Below, one piece after another: positions 44,471-55,300 of a stretch of DNA of 64,000 nucleotides. Positions within the stretch are counted from its first letter, which is position 1, and each line of letters starts with the position of its first letter. This DNA is from Steinernema hermaphroditum (taxonomy: Eukaryota > Nematoda > Chromadorea > Rhabditida > Steinernematidae), in assembly GCA_030435675.1 (NCBI GenBank), contig CM059622.1, positions 3,472,001-3,536,000 of the forward strand, read 5' to 3'. The notes beneath the pieces were generated by a model. It saw only the letters and a program-made list of their open reading frames with translations. It did no database searches and was not told the origin of the DNA. Both the position numbers and the translations under genes were made by a program.

Positions 44471-45894
44471 TTGTCAGGAGTATTTGTCATAAGCGCAGGT
44501 AAAACGTGGAATTAACAAGCTACGGTGACTTGGCCGCTCCCTGGCTTCTTTCTGATTTCATATTACCTACCGTTGGCTGCAATATTATGACTTTACTTCC
44601 TGGAAAGCTGTCTGGGAAAGCCATTATTCAAACTACTCTTTCTCATATTTTTGAAGTTGCGTTCCTTACGAGCAAATTGTACTATACTTCTTCCTGGAAA
44701 GTGTATGGAGGCGAAAACAGCCACCATATTGTAGGGAAACGCAAGCGATACTAAATAACTATGAGTCAGCGTAGAGTTTTGTATGCTCTCTAAGCTGCAA
44801 ATCCACAAAATAGTGACTGTTTCCACATCGTTCGGCCATGGCCCAACCTCGTCCAGTAAAAAATGAATAGTTCGTACCATTTCATGACCATATCCAAGTG
44901 CTTGTGAAAGAAAGTTCCTTGTGTATACAGCCTCTACTTATTAACCTTAACTTCATGCCTCAACTTATCAAATTCTTGACTGACTTTAGTGACCTTTTCG
45001 CGTTGGAGAAAAGAATCAATTTGGACTTGGTGGTTCATTTTGTTTCTGTCTAATTTTAACGGCGTAGACCCACATTTTAAGACATGGAAAAGTTGGATCT
45101 CACAAGTACGCTCACCCTTTGTGCCCACTCTTTGTGTCTCCTCGTAGACGGATCGAGCACAAATTCCCGTTGCAGAAACGTGCGCCTCTCGAAAATGATC
45201 TATGGTGGATCCGAGAACAGCCCATCCCTACTTTTACACCTTGAACGGCAAACACTTCAGATCTGTTATTGTCTATGTGATAGACAGAAAAAGCACTATA
45301 TGTGGTGTCCTGAAAATTATGACGAAAACAAACAGCTGCGAGCACGTCTATTTGGATTGTTTGCGGAGTTTTCTTCGCGCGCACGCCTTCGGGCACGACG
45401 AGTTTATGTATTCACATGATTCAACGTCGCGGTTTTGGTCATGTTTCGGGCGACGGCTGATCGTTTCGAAACACTCTCGTGGAGTTGTGTTCGACGCGCG
45501 TGAAGAGGGCATTCTGTGCATGTTATTGTGGTGCTAGGTGACCTTGAGTGGATTGATGGTAGGAACATGTCTTTGTAAGAGGGTAGTCACATGCTTGATA
45601 TTTTTGTGTTCGAATAATCGAGTGGATCGACTAACTGATACTATAGCTATGTTTTACCGTATTCGACCCAATAATAATGATAGGTTATTTAGGATAGGAC
45701 GACGGTGAATCTCTACTTTTGATGCATCTGACCAATGAAAGGCACAGGAGCTCGTCAGGTGTCCCCTATTGAAAAGTTACCTAATACAAGTTTGTATTAT
45801 TTGAGCACTTGGATTATGTTATCTTATTTATTTTATTCGAATTATTTTTGAGGCAGATCCAAGAGTATACTATCAAGTTAAATATGACGACTCG
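44471..45894. other. Intergenic
   Basis: No gene established. At 45084-45537 two plus-strand frames (for example HPYFYTLNGKHFRSVIVYVI) and one minus-strand frame are open over GC-rich DNA, without recognised homology. Confidence 0.3.
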
Positions 45895-46170
45895 ACAAAA
45901 CCGTCCCATCAAAATCCTCATCCTCACAAATAAACCAGTCATTTTGTAAGCGACCTAACAGCTTGTCTTACGCTCTTACCTAGATGATCCCGAAGGGACT
46001 TGACAGCCTCCCTGATGTTCTTCTATGATATGGCATTTCTGAATGCCTAAATTCCTCGGACAAGTCGCCGCCTGACATCTACGCTTGACTTACAGGCTCC
46101 AACTTATGCTCACGCTTATTGATTTTAAGTGAGCCTGAAGGGCGAGTCCTGAAGTACTGATAGCCTCGTA
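45895..46170. mobile_element. Modular element, copy 3 (decayed)
   Basis: The left end GACTCGACAAAACCGTCCCATC is a mutated form of the copy 2 array (GACAAAATCGTCAC...). The core at 46092-46166 reads CAGGCTCCAACTTATGCTCACGC, TTATTGATTTTAAGTGAGCC, TGAAGGGCGAGTCCTGAAGT, a diverged match to the cores at 18.4 and 32.6 kb. No right-hand array was recognised. It is an older insertion of the same family. Confidence 0.5.
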
Positions 46171-47173
46171 TATTTTAGACAATTTACGTAGTCTACCTAG
46201 ATACCTTTGTCCGACAAGGACTGGCGTCTTACTGCTTAGTTTTTATAATTTAGTGTTTGTAGGCGGGTGGTGTCGGTTTGGTTACCCTCAGGGTCCTTAT
46301 TATATCATATGGTTCTCCGTTTATATATAGGGGGTTACCGATTTTGTTGGTGAAGATGTAATCGTTGAGTATGCGCAATATTATATTTTTGTCGACCCTT
46401 GTTCTGCGATAGCTCCCTGGCCAGTTCCCTGAGAAATGCAGATTCAATTTTCGCACGATTTACCTCCTTACAGACCATCGATAGATCATCGTGTTTTCAA
46501 GTAGGGCCATGATGTTATGCACTATTTGTTAGTGTTTTGCCTGGCAACTGCCAAAGTACAATTGCACTCGGCGCGGCGACTCTAAAGATCCAGATTTCGG
46601 TGGCCTTACCTGCTGATGCACAAAATATTGACTCAAAGGTCTCAGGAACAGATGTCAATCAGCTTCGAACGTCTCGTCATGTTTAGCGTGTGTGGCGTTG
46701 ACAGCTTGTTATGCTATATGTGTGCGCGTAGTATTTCTAGCGTAAGAGTTGCGGAAGTTCCTGGTTTAATGGCTCCCTTGCCCAGTGATGAATGGACCCA
46801 ATCGGCGGCATTTCACACTTTGAACTGACGGACAGCAAGTGGTTTCCTGTTTACACTTTTTTCCAGCTTGCACCTGGCGTTCGTATAGTATCGCTATTTG
46901 TTTGTGTTTTCGCGCCTTGATTAAGATAACTACCTCTAGGGTACTAATTATATGTAGGCCCCGTTCATCCAACTCTCCCAGATCGCTGCTTTCATTTATC
47001 TTGAGATCATGCAAGCGCGAAAAGGCACTGAATCATACCGTGGTCACTAGGTTTCTTCGGTGCTGGGCACTGTTGCATAAGTGACTCCAGCAGTTTACGT
47101 GGGCATTGGAGCAGCGGAAAACTAATTAAAAACTACATGTTTCTGGCCTTTATACGCGATCTCAAGCATTTTG

Positions 47174-47188
47174 TTGACACGTTGTCAA
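47174..47188. promoter_or_regulatory. Palindromic TTGACACGTTGTCAA, first copy
   Basis: A near-perfect dyad of two TTGACA half sites. The same 20 bp (motif plus ACAGT) recurs at 47526, in a ~66-bp block of about 75% similarity that otherwise has diverged. Half sites of the TGACA type are bound by TALE-class homeodomain proteins; a binding role here is inference. Confidence 0.3.
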
Positions 47189-47525
47189 ACAGTCAAATGT
47201 TCGAGTTGATGTGATCTTTTGAGTGCGCTTCACAGTAGACGTATATAGAAAAGGAATGGAAACTGAAAGATGCCACTGTTTGCCCACTCCTCGCCTCTCG
47301 ATTGTTCCTTGGCAAAATGGTTCATATTCTTGCGGTCTGAGCCATTTATTGACTATTTTTAAGTTCTATCGCAACGGCTAAAAGCATTTTTCTTACTCTA
47401 CAGGACCATTATTTAGCCAGTACTTTTACCAAGCCGTTCAATCTTTAATACTTTTAGAAACTTGACTTAATCATATTTCTTGCTAATGTTTCTAGTGATC
47501 TTTGTACGTGATCTCGAGTGGCTTC

Positions 47526-47540
47526 TTGACACGTTGTCAA
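47526..47540. promoter_or_regulatory. Palindromic TTGACACGTTGTCAA, second copy
   Basis: Identical 15-bp dyad 352 bp after the first, embedded in the same diverged block (GATCTCxAGxxxTTxTTGAC). The dyad is better preserved than its surroundings. Confidence 0.3.
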
Positions 47541-47984
47541 ACAGTGCGATTGGCTTTGAGTGTGCTACCAGATGGAGGCGGAAACATAATCCTTCGCCGG
47601 GCCACTCTTTTGCTTTCTTATCGTTGTCTTCTTCATCGACGCGATGGTTTCTAGTTGAGGTGCATCATATTTCACCTAGGATGACCATATGTGTCGATCT
47701 GATGACTCGTTCTTTTGAGAAAATACAGTGGTTTTTTATTGAGTAGAATGAGATCAGTGACATAAAATGTCCTCTGCTCATCTGCGAGAAAAATCTTATT
47801 CATAAATTAGCCCAAAACTTGACTTACGGGTATTCCAAAGTGTGACCTTTGCCTGTTACACCGCAAAGATTTGTATGTTTTGTCCTTCTTCGCACTTTCA
47901 GAACAGCGCAGTGTGCAAATACCGCTTCCGACGGAATCGTCAAGGCGTGTAAAATTGCTTTGTTTTTCGTGTTTTCGACTCCTT

Positions 47985-48045
47985 TCATCGAAGTCACACG
48001 GTGCTGATAGCCCGAGGCCCTAACCACTGGTGGGCTCCCTCCTGT
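47985..48045 (-). repeat. tRNA-like head, possible SINE remnant
   Basis: The reverse strand reads GAGCCCACCAGTGGTTAGGG (A-box/D-arm-like), then CTCGGGCTATCAGCACCG (anticodon-arm-like), then GACTTCGATGAAAGG in the place of a B box. The B box is poor and no cloverleaf closes, so it is not a tRNA gene. Confidence 0.28.
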
Positions 48046-49215
48046 TATAAAATTATTCTTCCCGTATTTACGTCCTGGGCCTTCTTGGAAGACGCGCGCA
48101 GAATCAAATTCTATTGACTTCCGGCGCCCGTTCTTTGTCCCGTAGCCTCTTTGAGCCGAAGAAATGGGATTTCTTGTTTTTGCTCCAGTGTGAGCATGAC
48201 GTCAAAGGGGTCTTCTGCCGTACATGCAAGGTGAAGATACGATGCCTAGTGCTACAGCTCTCTTACGGTAGATCATGAAGATCCATTTTTAAGCCCAATC
48301 AATTTCACTTTCAACGTCAACAATCCCCTTTGCCTTTGTTCATTACCCCCGTTTAACGCCACCAATTGTTAAGTGGGGTGACCTTAGTGAATACGTCCTT
48401 TTTTGAGTGCCTTCTTGCGCGAACGCGTCTGCCAGAACCCGTTTCTTCTTCTTCTTATGTGATTTACCTCATGGTGCCCCATTGCAGATTCGTCGCCAAC
48501 CCAATCTCTCAAAGCTGACAAAGCCCGCTTATTTCTGTACTTGCTTTCTCCACCAAAAAGGAATCTATTTTATGCCTCGTGCACAGAGACTGATTTTCTT
48601 GAAGCGATCGCAAATTCGGTTACGTTGGCGTAATATTATTTTCGTCTCTCCAACCGAGCGTTGGAGTGACGATTCTTGTGAGCTCCCTTATCCTCTGCCT
48701 GGAGACCGAGCATGCTCGAGATACATATTAATGCGTTGTTTTGTTTCGGCTTCGTTGTGCTCATTGTATTCACGGCGTGTTTGCGTTGAATCTCTCCACG
48801 GAGATTGAATACGTTCCAAGACTTGCCGGATTAGCATTTCTTCTTGATTCCACAACAATAACAGTTGCGTCACAGAAGGAGAAATTCTGTTTTTCGGAGA
48901 TGTAATGAAGACGGATAGGGAGATCCTTTAATATGAACTTGGAAAAAGCGGCATTCCACTCCTGGATGCACTTTTGATAGTATGCTGTTTTTGAACAAAA
49001 GAACCGAAGGAACCCCGACATAGTCAAACGAGCGTTGACCAGATTGAAATATTCAAAACAAAGAAATCCATAAGCTGGAGTAAATAACCAGTTGTAGCTG
49101 TGGATGAGCTAGGTTAATCCTGTGGTGTACGTGAATATGGATCAGGTTCATCCTCATGGACAACCCATCGATGGTCATAAACAGCCATGAATGAGCAATG
49201 GTCACCCATGGATGG
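48046..49215. other. Intergenic
   Basis: No gene established. A plus-strand 133-codon frame (48407-48808) overlaps minus-strand frames and has no recognised domain. Confidence 0.35.
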
Positions 49216-49375
49216 GTCATGGCCAGAGGTGTTACTCGCTCGAAATTTCATCGAGCCTCAGAATCGAGAATGGGATCGAAAATTTTCGAGTCTCGAGATC
49301 GGATCGGGATCGAGATCGAAAGGTCGAAGAAATTGCTCGAAATTTCGAGACTCGAATAACACCTCTGGTCATGGC
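49216..49375. mobile_element. 144-bp hAT-type MITE with perfect 8-bp target duplication
   Basis: The element 49224-49367 starts CAGAGGTGTTACTCG and ends CGAATAACACCTCTG. It is flanked by the exact 8-bp direct repeat GTCATGGC (49216-49223 and 49368-49375). The inside is full of TCGAGA/ATCGAG palindromic phrases, so most of it folds back. The perfect duplication suggests a recent insertion. Confidence 0.92.
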
Positions 49376-52300
49376 CATGCTGCCCTTCCGCACCCTTCCG
49401 TAATAGAAGTTGATGACAAATAAGTAAGGCTTCACTCAGCCTGTGAATGAAAATGCCCCCTTAGAAACGCTATCGTACCCAAAATTTCACATGTCCTGGC
49501 TATCGATGAGGATGGTCCCTCTGCGATCGCTCCTATCAATATCTCTGTTTCACACCTAGCCAGTCCTTTGTTTATTTTCCACATAACTTAGGATTTAGAC
49601 TGATAACTGAAGACAATATGAGACCTATGTGAGTTAAAAATTCAACCCGTTTCATACCTGTTGAAACTTAACTGAAGATTTAGATCGTCGTTTCCATTCT
49701 GAACCACCTCCTATGGGTTGGTTTAAGATGAATTGAAAACCAGAGATACCCGAAACTTTTAAAGAAGCATCGGCCTAGATAATTTCAACCACAATCTATA
49801 GGTCGTCGTCCTATCCTAAATAACCTAAAAAAAAGATTCTTATATTTGATCGAATGTCATCACTTTACGTCGTAATCTGCAGCTTTCAACCATTTTTGGG
49901 ATCGCTTACATGCTTGCCATCGTCAGTTTGAGACCGGCTTTCTTCGGCGAATTACGGATAAAAGGATGATGCCCCCATTGGACCTTCTGAGGAAACCATA
50001 AATAACTTTCTTGAAGACCATTTCGTGATTCTCATCAAATTCCGCGTAAACCGTTCAGAGCCCCTCCATAGATCGCTTTCCCCAATTGTAAAAACAATCC
50101 TGAAGATGCCTAGACTCAGCCGAATTATTCATTATTCTTCTCGTAGAATGTTTCTCACCTTCAACGTCGACGTGCGTCATATAATTTACATAAAAAATCA
50201 AGTTAACCGCACTCTAAGACATCCACTCTAGGGCGTTTCTGTGCCAAGAACTCATTTGCTCTCGTTGTTATCCTCTTGACTTCCACTATTCGATAGAAAA
50301 TGTGGTTACGGTGAACATGACGATTGCCTTGTTTTGCTACAATGATGAACGTTTTGTAGTTGAATGAAATTCTTGTTTTGCTTTCAGTTTTGTCTTAAAT
50401 CTGTACGCCATGTTAACAGGACATGACTTACTTCGCCTTCTGCGATTTTCTATGGTGGTGTTTGGTCCTCGAAAAACAAGCGTTCCGAGGACTTTTTTGG
50501 TCCTCGGCACGAGTGTTTTTGTGAAGATGTTTGCCTGATTTCGTTCTTTTTTCAACAGTTTCATCGCATCAATTAAAGTACACTTGGCCTACCCACGAGG
50601 AAGCAAAAAAAATTAGCCATCTCTGTCACGAGTCTTTCATAAAAAACCGCCGTCGGCTAATTTTGTTTGAGATCAGAGCGGTCTTTGATGGACAGAAGTG
50701 TGCCAATCTGTATCAGCGCTCTATTTTTGGGACATCCAAAAAGTTTGCAGACAACAGAACAAGAGCTGATCCTTCCAAAAGAAAGACATTACGCACTTAT
50801 GGTCGCATTGACTGGATTCCGTGTAATAGGTATCAATTCCACGCATTATATCGTCGGCCATGAGGCCCTCAATTTGCCTGAACCACACTTGTTTGCACTC
50901 AATATTTGGTCTTTGATGAGGACGATTGTACCATCTGGTATCTATTGGATATTTTTGGCACTTCCGCTTCATTCTCCCCCACCCATCAAAATGAAATTTG
51001 GTCTTGTATATATAGTAGCGATCTCTGAAAACTCCAGTACCTCTAACCTACGATTCTTGATGGGTTGGGAAAACAGCTCTAAATAGCCCCTCATTCCATA
51101 TTTTGCTTCTCGTGAAAAGCTTTTCGCGTCATATTTCTAAAGGCCTCGTTTTAGGATCTGCTTGTTTTGCCTAAAAGAGAGTCATTTCGCAAGCTTCTTT
51201 TTCAGACGGAACATTCCACTTATTACCCCTAATAAATGCCGAATATTCCACACCATCTTTTGCCAAGAGAAAACGGGACTTCGTATATTTTCGGTCGGTT
51301 TGTTAAGCAAAGAGTGGCTTCGCCTAACTCCCTGCAAAAACTATTCCCTTAACGCCCCTGCAGCCGTTTTTTAGAATGTACCCAATTAACCCCCCCCCCC
51401 CCCCTCTCCAAAAAATGACCCCAATTTGGATATCCCCTCGTGATCCATCTTCTCCTTCCTCGATCCAGGCGCGTTCTTCGAATGCCCGCCGAAAGGTCAA
51501 CGTTGCTGAAGGCGCAATCTTTTGAAGTAGCTAGTGCAAAGATTGTGGCGGCTAGACGTCGGCATTTCTGCTCGGTCTACCCTTTTTTTACGAAATCGAT
51601 GCGCTTTTAGGGTGGGTGAGGGTGTCGAATCAAAGGGCATTTAAGTGCACTTTGTGAGGAGGTGCTTCCAACTTTCCCATTCCACAACTCAGCTTCTCCA
51701 GCTACCGTATGCCTAGACCCCCAAGACTACTCATTAATTACTCTACGTAGCAGTGTCCTGAATCCACTTCTGAGAATGCCACCCCATACATCCATCATAA
51801 TTACCTTCTCAATAATGAGTTCGACGCGGAAACGTGAGAATTAGTCGGCTGACTTATCCCAACGCCGAGGTTCCCACCTTGTTTTGACGCCACCCATTCT
51901 CTCCGCCGACTCGTGGGCACGCCAAAACAATGCTTGTGCTAAATTGGAAAACGCCTCTGGGTTATGGTAAGTGGCTTCCTATAGGACGTACTTCCCACAA
52001 TGGGAATGGGGGTGATGTCACACAGAATAACTCATAACTCAGCGCTATTGGCTTCATTGTAGGAAATGAACTCTCCTCACAGCACGTAATTCTGATCCTA
52101 TAGGCCAAAGCACTCGAATGCGCTTTTTTCCAAATCCGTTCAAAACCACTATAGCCATTCCCACACCGATTAGAGTCCTTTTCGGGTGTTTTCACTCTCG
52201 GAACTGGGACTGACGCCAGCTGGTCCCGCCAGGACGCTTCCTCATTCCGGAAATGGAACTTTCCGTTTTATGTGTTTTTGTTTTTCACGATTTGTGCCTT

Positions 52301-55300
52301 CGATTAGGGCCCAAATGTGCCGAAGTTCCTGAAACGACGCTATCATATTTTCCATCAAAGATCCAATTGTGTGGTTCCTTCTTCGGGGGCCCTATCTCTG
52401 GGCTATGTGTATACATAAAATAGGGTGCCCAGTAGTGCAAGTGCACTTTAAGGGCGTCGTTTTAATCAATTTAAGTGCAGGCATGATGGACTTGCCTGGA
52501 ACGGTGCTTGTTTGTTAAGATGCCGGCACTGGTGGATCCAGGAAAGTGATTAAAAGATGCTAGATTAACCTTTGCAGATTTGAAAGGATTTACCCGTAAG
52601 ACCCATATTGTGTTAGGGCTCAAAATTGGACGCACAAAATGTCAAGTGATGTATGGTAATCAGCTAAATGAGATGGCAACATGGCTACACCTGTCGAACT
52701 GGTTTTCTATGCATAACCTCCCCCAACTCCCTGAACAGGTGTACTCTACATCATGCGATACTATATATGGGTTGAGTAGAGGAAGATAAGTGGACTTCCT
52801 ACAGGTACATTATGCTGCTAGGCTTGTTACTTACCATTTCCTGACCTAAATTTAATAGATCTTCAAGCATGATTGCTGAGTAGTTCCACAGGAAGTCGAG
52901 TCCCTTGTGAACCTTTTGAGTGTAAATCAAGATGACCTATCTAAGTGTCCAGGATGCTTTCAAACTTTCAAATGCACATATACATAATCCAGCCACATCC
53001 ATGCTCGATTTTTTGCTGTATAATGATCGCGACGCTACCTCTAAAAACAGGTAGATCGATTGAGCTACTGTGATACTGACAGCTTGGTACCGTATACCTG
53101 CCGCCTATGCCATGCTCCTCTTCAATAACACTCATTTTCCAGTCTGTCGATTCCTTTTTTCCCACTGTTTTTTGATCGCCGACTTTCTTTTCTTTGTTTT
53201 CGCACACTTTTTTCTAGACTGAAGCCCCGAGATACACGCTAAACTAACTGAAATGGGAGGTGCTTCCGTGTGAGTCACTTGTCCGGACGGTCTTATCCTG
53301 ATATAGAAACATACGTAAATGCCTCTGATGTCTTATCCGATTGGTCAATCTTCCTTTCCTCGTGGTTTCAGCTCCCCTTAGGCTCAAAAAAAGAAAGATC
53401 CTTTGGTTAAGTTTCATTGTAGGGCAATTCTTGGTAGGTCAGTCCTTTGAGGGCTTATCGCTGCCTACCGCACATTGTGCCTTTGTCATTGAGATATTTC
53501 GGACGCAGGATTGATTAGCTTCTTTTGTTGAAAACTGTTTGAGTAAAGCGGGTCACACAGGGACGACGATGTTTCTTTGCATTTCCCTCAGTTTTTGTGA
53601 ATGTCTTTCTTCGTGCTTCTACTTCCTAAAAATTTGACTTTTCTCCCAAAAATTGGCCACTGTTACAAGTTGTTTACCAAATTGTTTTCTTTCGGTTTGT
53701 AGCCATTCATGAGCTCTATCTGAGATCTTTCGCCTACGCAAAAGAAATTCAATTTTCGACGATTTGATGACGAGGAACCTGATCAGCAATGTCTCTCTCT
53801 TTGGTGTTCCAGCAACTTTAATGTTTGGACCAAAACTTGGCCGCAGCTGCAATCATGCTCATCATCGGATGGAACACTTAACCCGGAACTTAGAGCCTCA
53901 GAAACATCTTAGCCACTTCCTTGTCTTTTCGTGTAAACATTCTCCATCCGTGTTTTGCCTTTGCTGCATGATCTGTGCCACCCAAAATTGGCTAAATTGG
54001 ATACGCATCCTCAAAGAATTAGCTGCGCTTGTACGAGCAGATATAAGGGAGCGCTTGTTGACATGTGTGCTAGAGGCGCGACCTTCGGCCAAACCTTCGT
54101 TCCTTTATCAATTTTGTCCTATGAACCGGAGGCTAGCCCTCTTCATTTTGTCAAACTGTGCAAGTTCTCTTCAATTGTCTTTTCACAACCCTGCAAATCT
54201 CACTTTTTTCCGATTCTTGGAACTTCAAGTATGACCTCAAAGATGAGCGCCTTCAGTCCTCTACGTAGCGTGTGTTTTCGGGACAGAGTCCAATTAAATC
54301 TGCGCAAATGTGTTTTCATAAAAGCTACACTGGGTTCATTAGTTTCCGACACAAATAGACTAATTAGCGACGAGAAGCACACATCTGATTCTAAGCTTTG
54401 TTTTTGGACCAGTGCTCAAAATGGTGACGCTACTGATGTTTCGACTCCTCTTGCTAGTGGGTGAGTTCTTTCTTCTTGACATCTTGAAGATGCTCGGGTG
54501 CTTCTCGTATCCAGCGCCTCCTCGATACACTTTCTACGCTCTTTTCGAGAATGACCGTACATGGATGGCCACACACCGACTTATTCCCAGGCGTGTTTAC
54601 CCTGAGAACTCGGCCATGCGCGGTAATTCTTGACGTAAGGAGTCTGTGAAGTTCAGATTTCTCACACTTTCCGGGGCGTCCGAACCGCCAATCCCATAAT
54701 TTCTTATAGTGCAACTTTTATTGTTTCTCCTCAATCACAGAACGCCGTTTGCGACGGCCCTCTGCCAGTGTCATAAAATCCGAATCCTCTCCCATTATCG
54801 GACGGAACCATGTTTATTCCCTACGAGTGCTTCTGGGCACCTCATCCCCTCTTATCACCATTTCTACTCGCTTATGACGTTTCCGTCTAACTTAAAGTGT
54901 TGTTCTCGCCGACTCGGCTATTCCATTCTGATAAGCGCACTTTCAATCAAAATACGTGCGTTTTTATGGGCCGCCAGTGCGTTTACGGCGTCTCCGAATC
55001 GCTTTTTATTGCCCATCAAACTGAGTCCACGCGATTTGTTTTCGAATGTATCTTTTCAATCAGGTGTTCTGTCACCTTCTGTTGTTGGATGGGTTCTGAT
55101 TGCGCCCTTGTTTACATGAACTGTGCGAAAGGGTTCAAGGGGAGAAACAGTAAACAGGAACTGTAGTATATGACCACGATGCGGTGACAATACAGGCTGA
55201 GAAGAGTGGATGAAGCCACGAGTTATTACCCTTTTGGCAATTCGAATTCACCTCCGCCTACAGTGACCTTGAGCTTGCTGATTTGAGGAGCTAAACAGGC

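Larger units (their letters stand above)
46171..47984. other. Gene-poor stretch
   Basis: No gene recognised apart from the duplicated palindromic motif annotated separately. Confidence 0.4.

Noticed and set aside
51391..51404. Poly-C run as a structural or G-quadruplex element
   Set aside because: A simple homopolymer; similar short C-runs occur at 1837 and 2197 and there is no periodic G/C-tract pattern.
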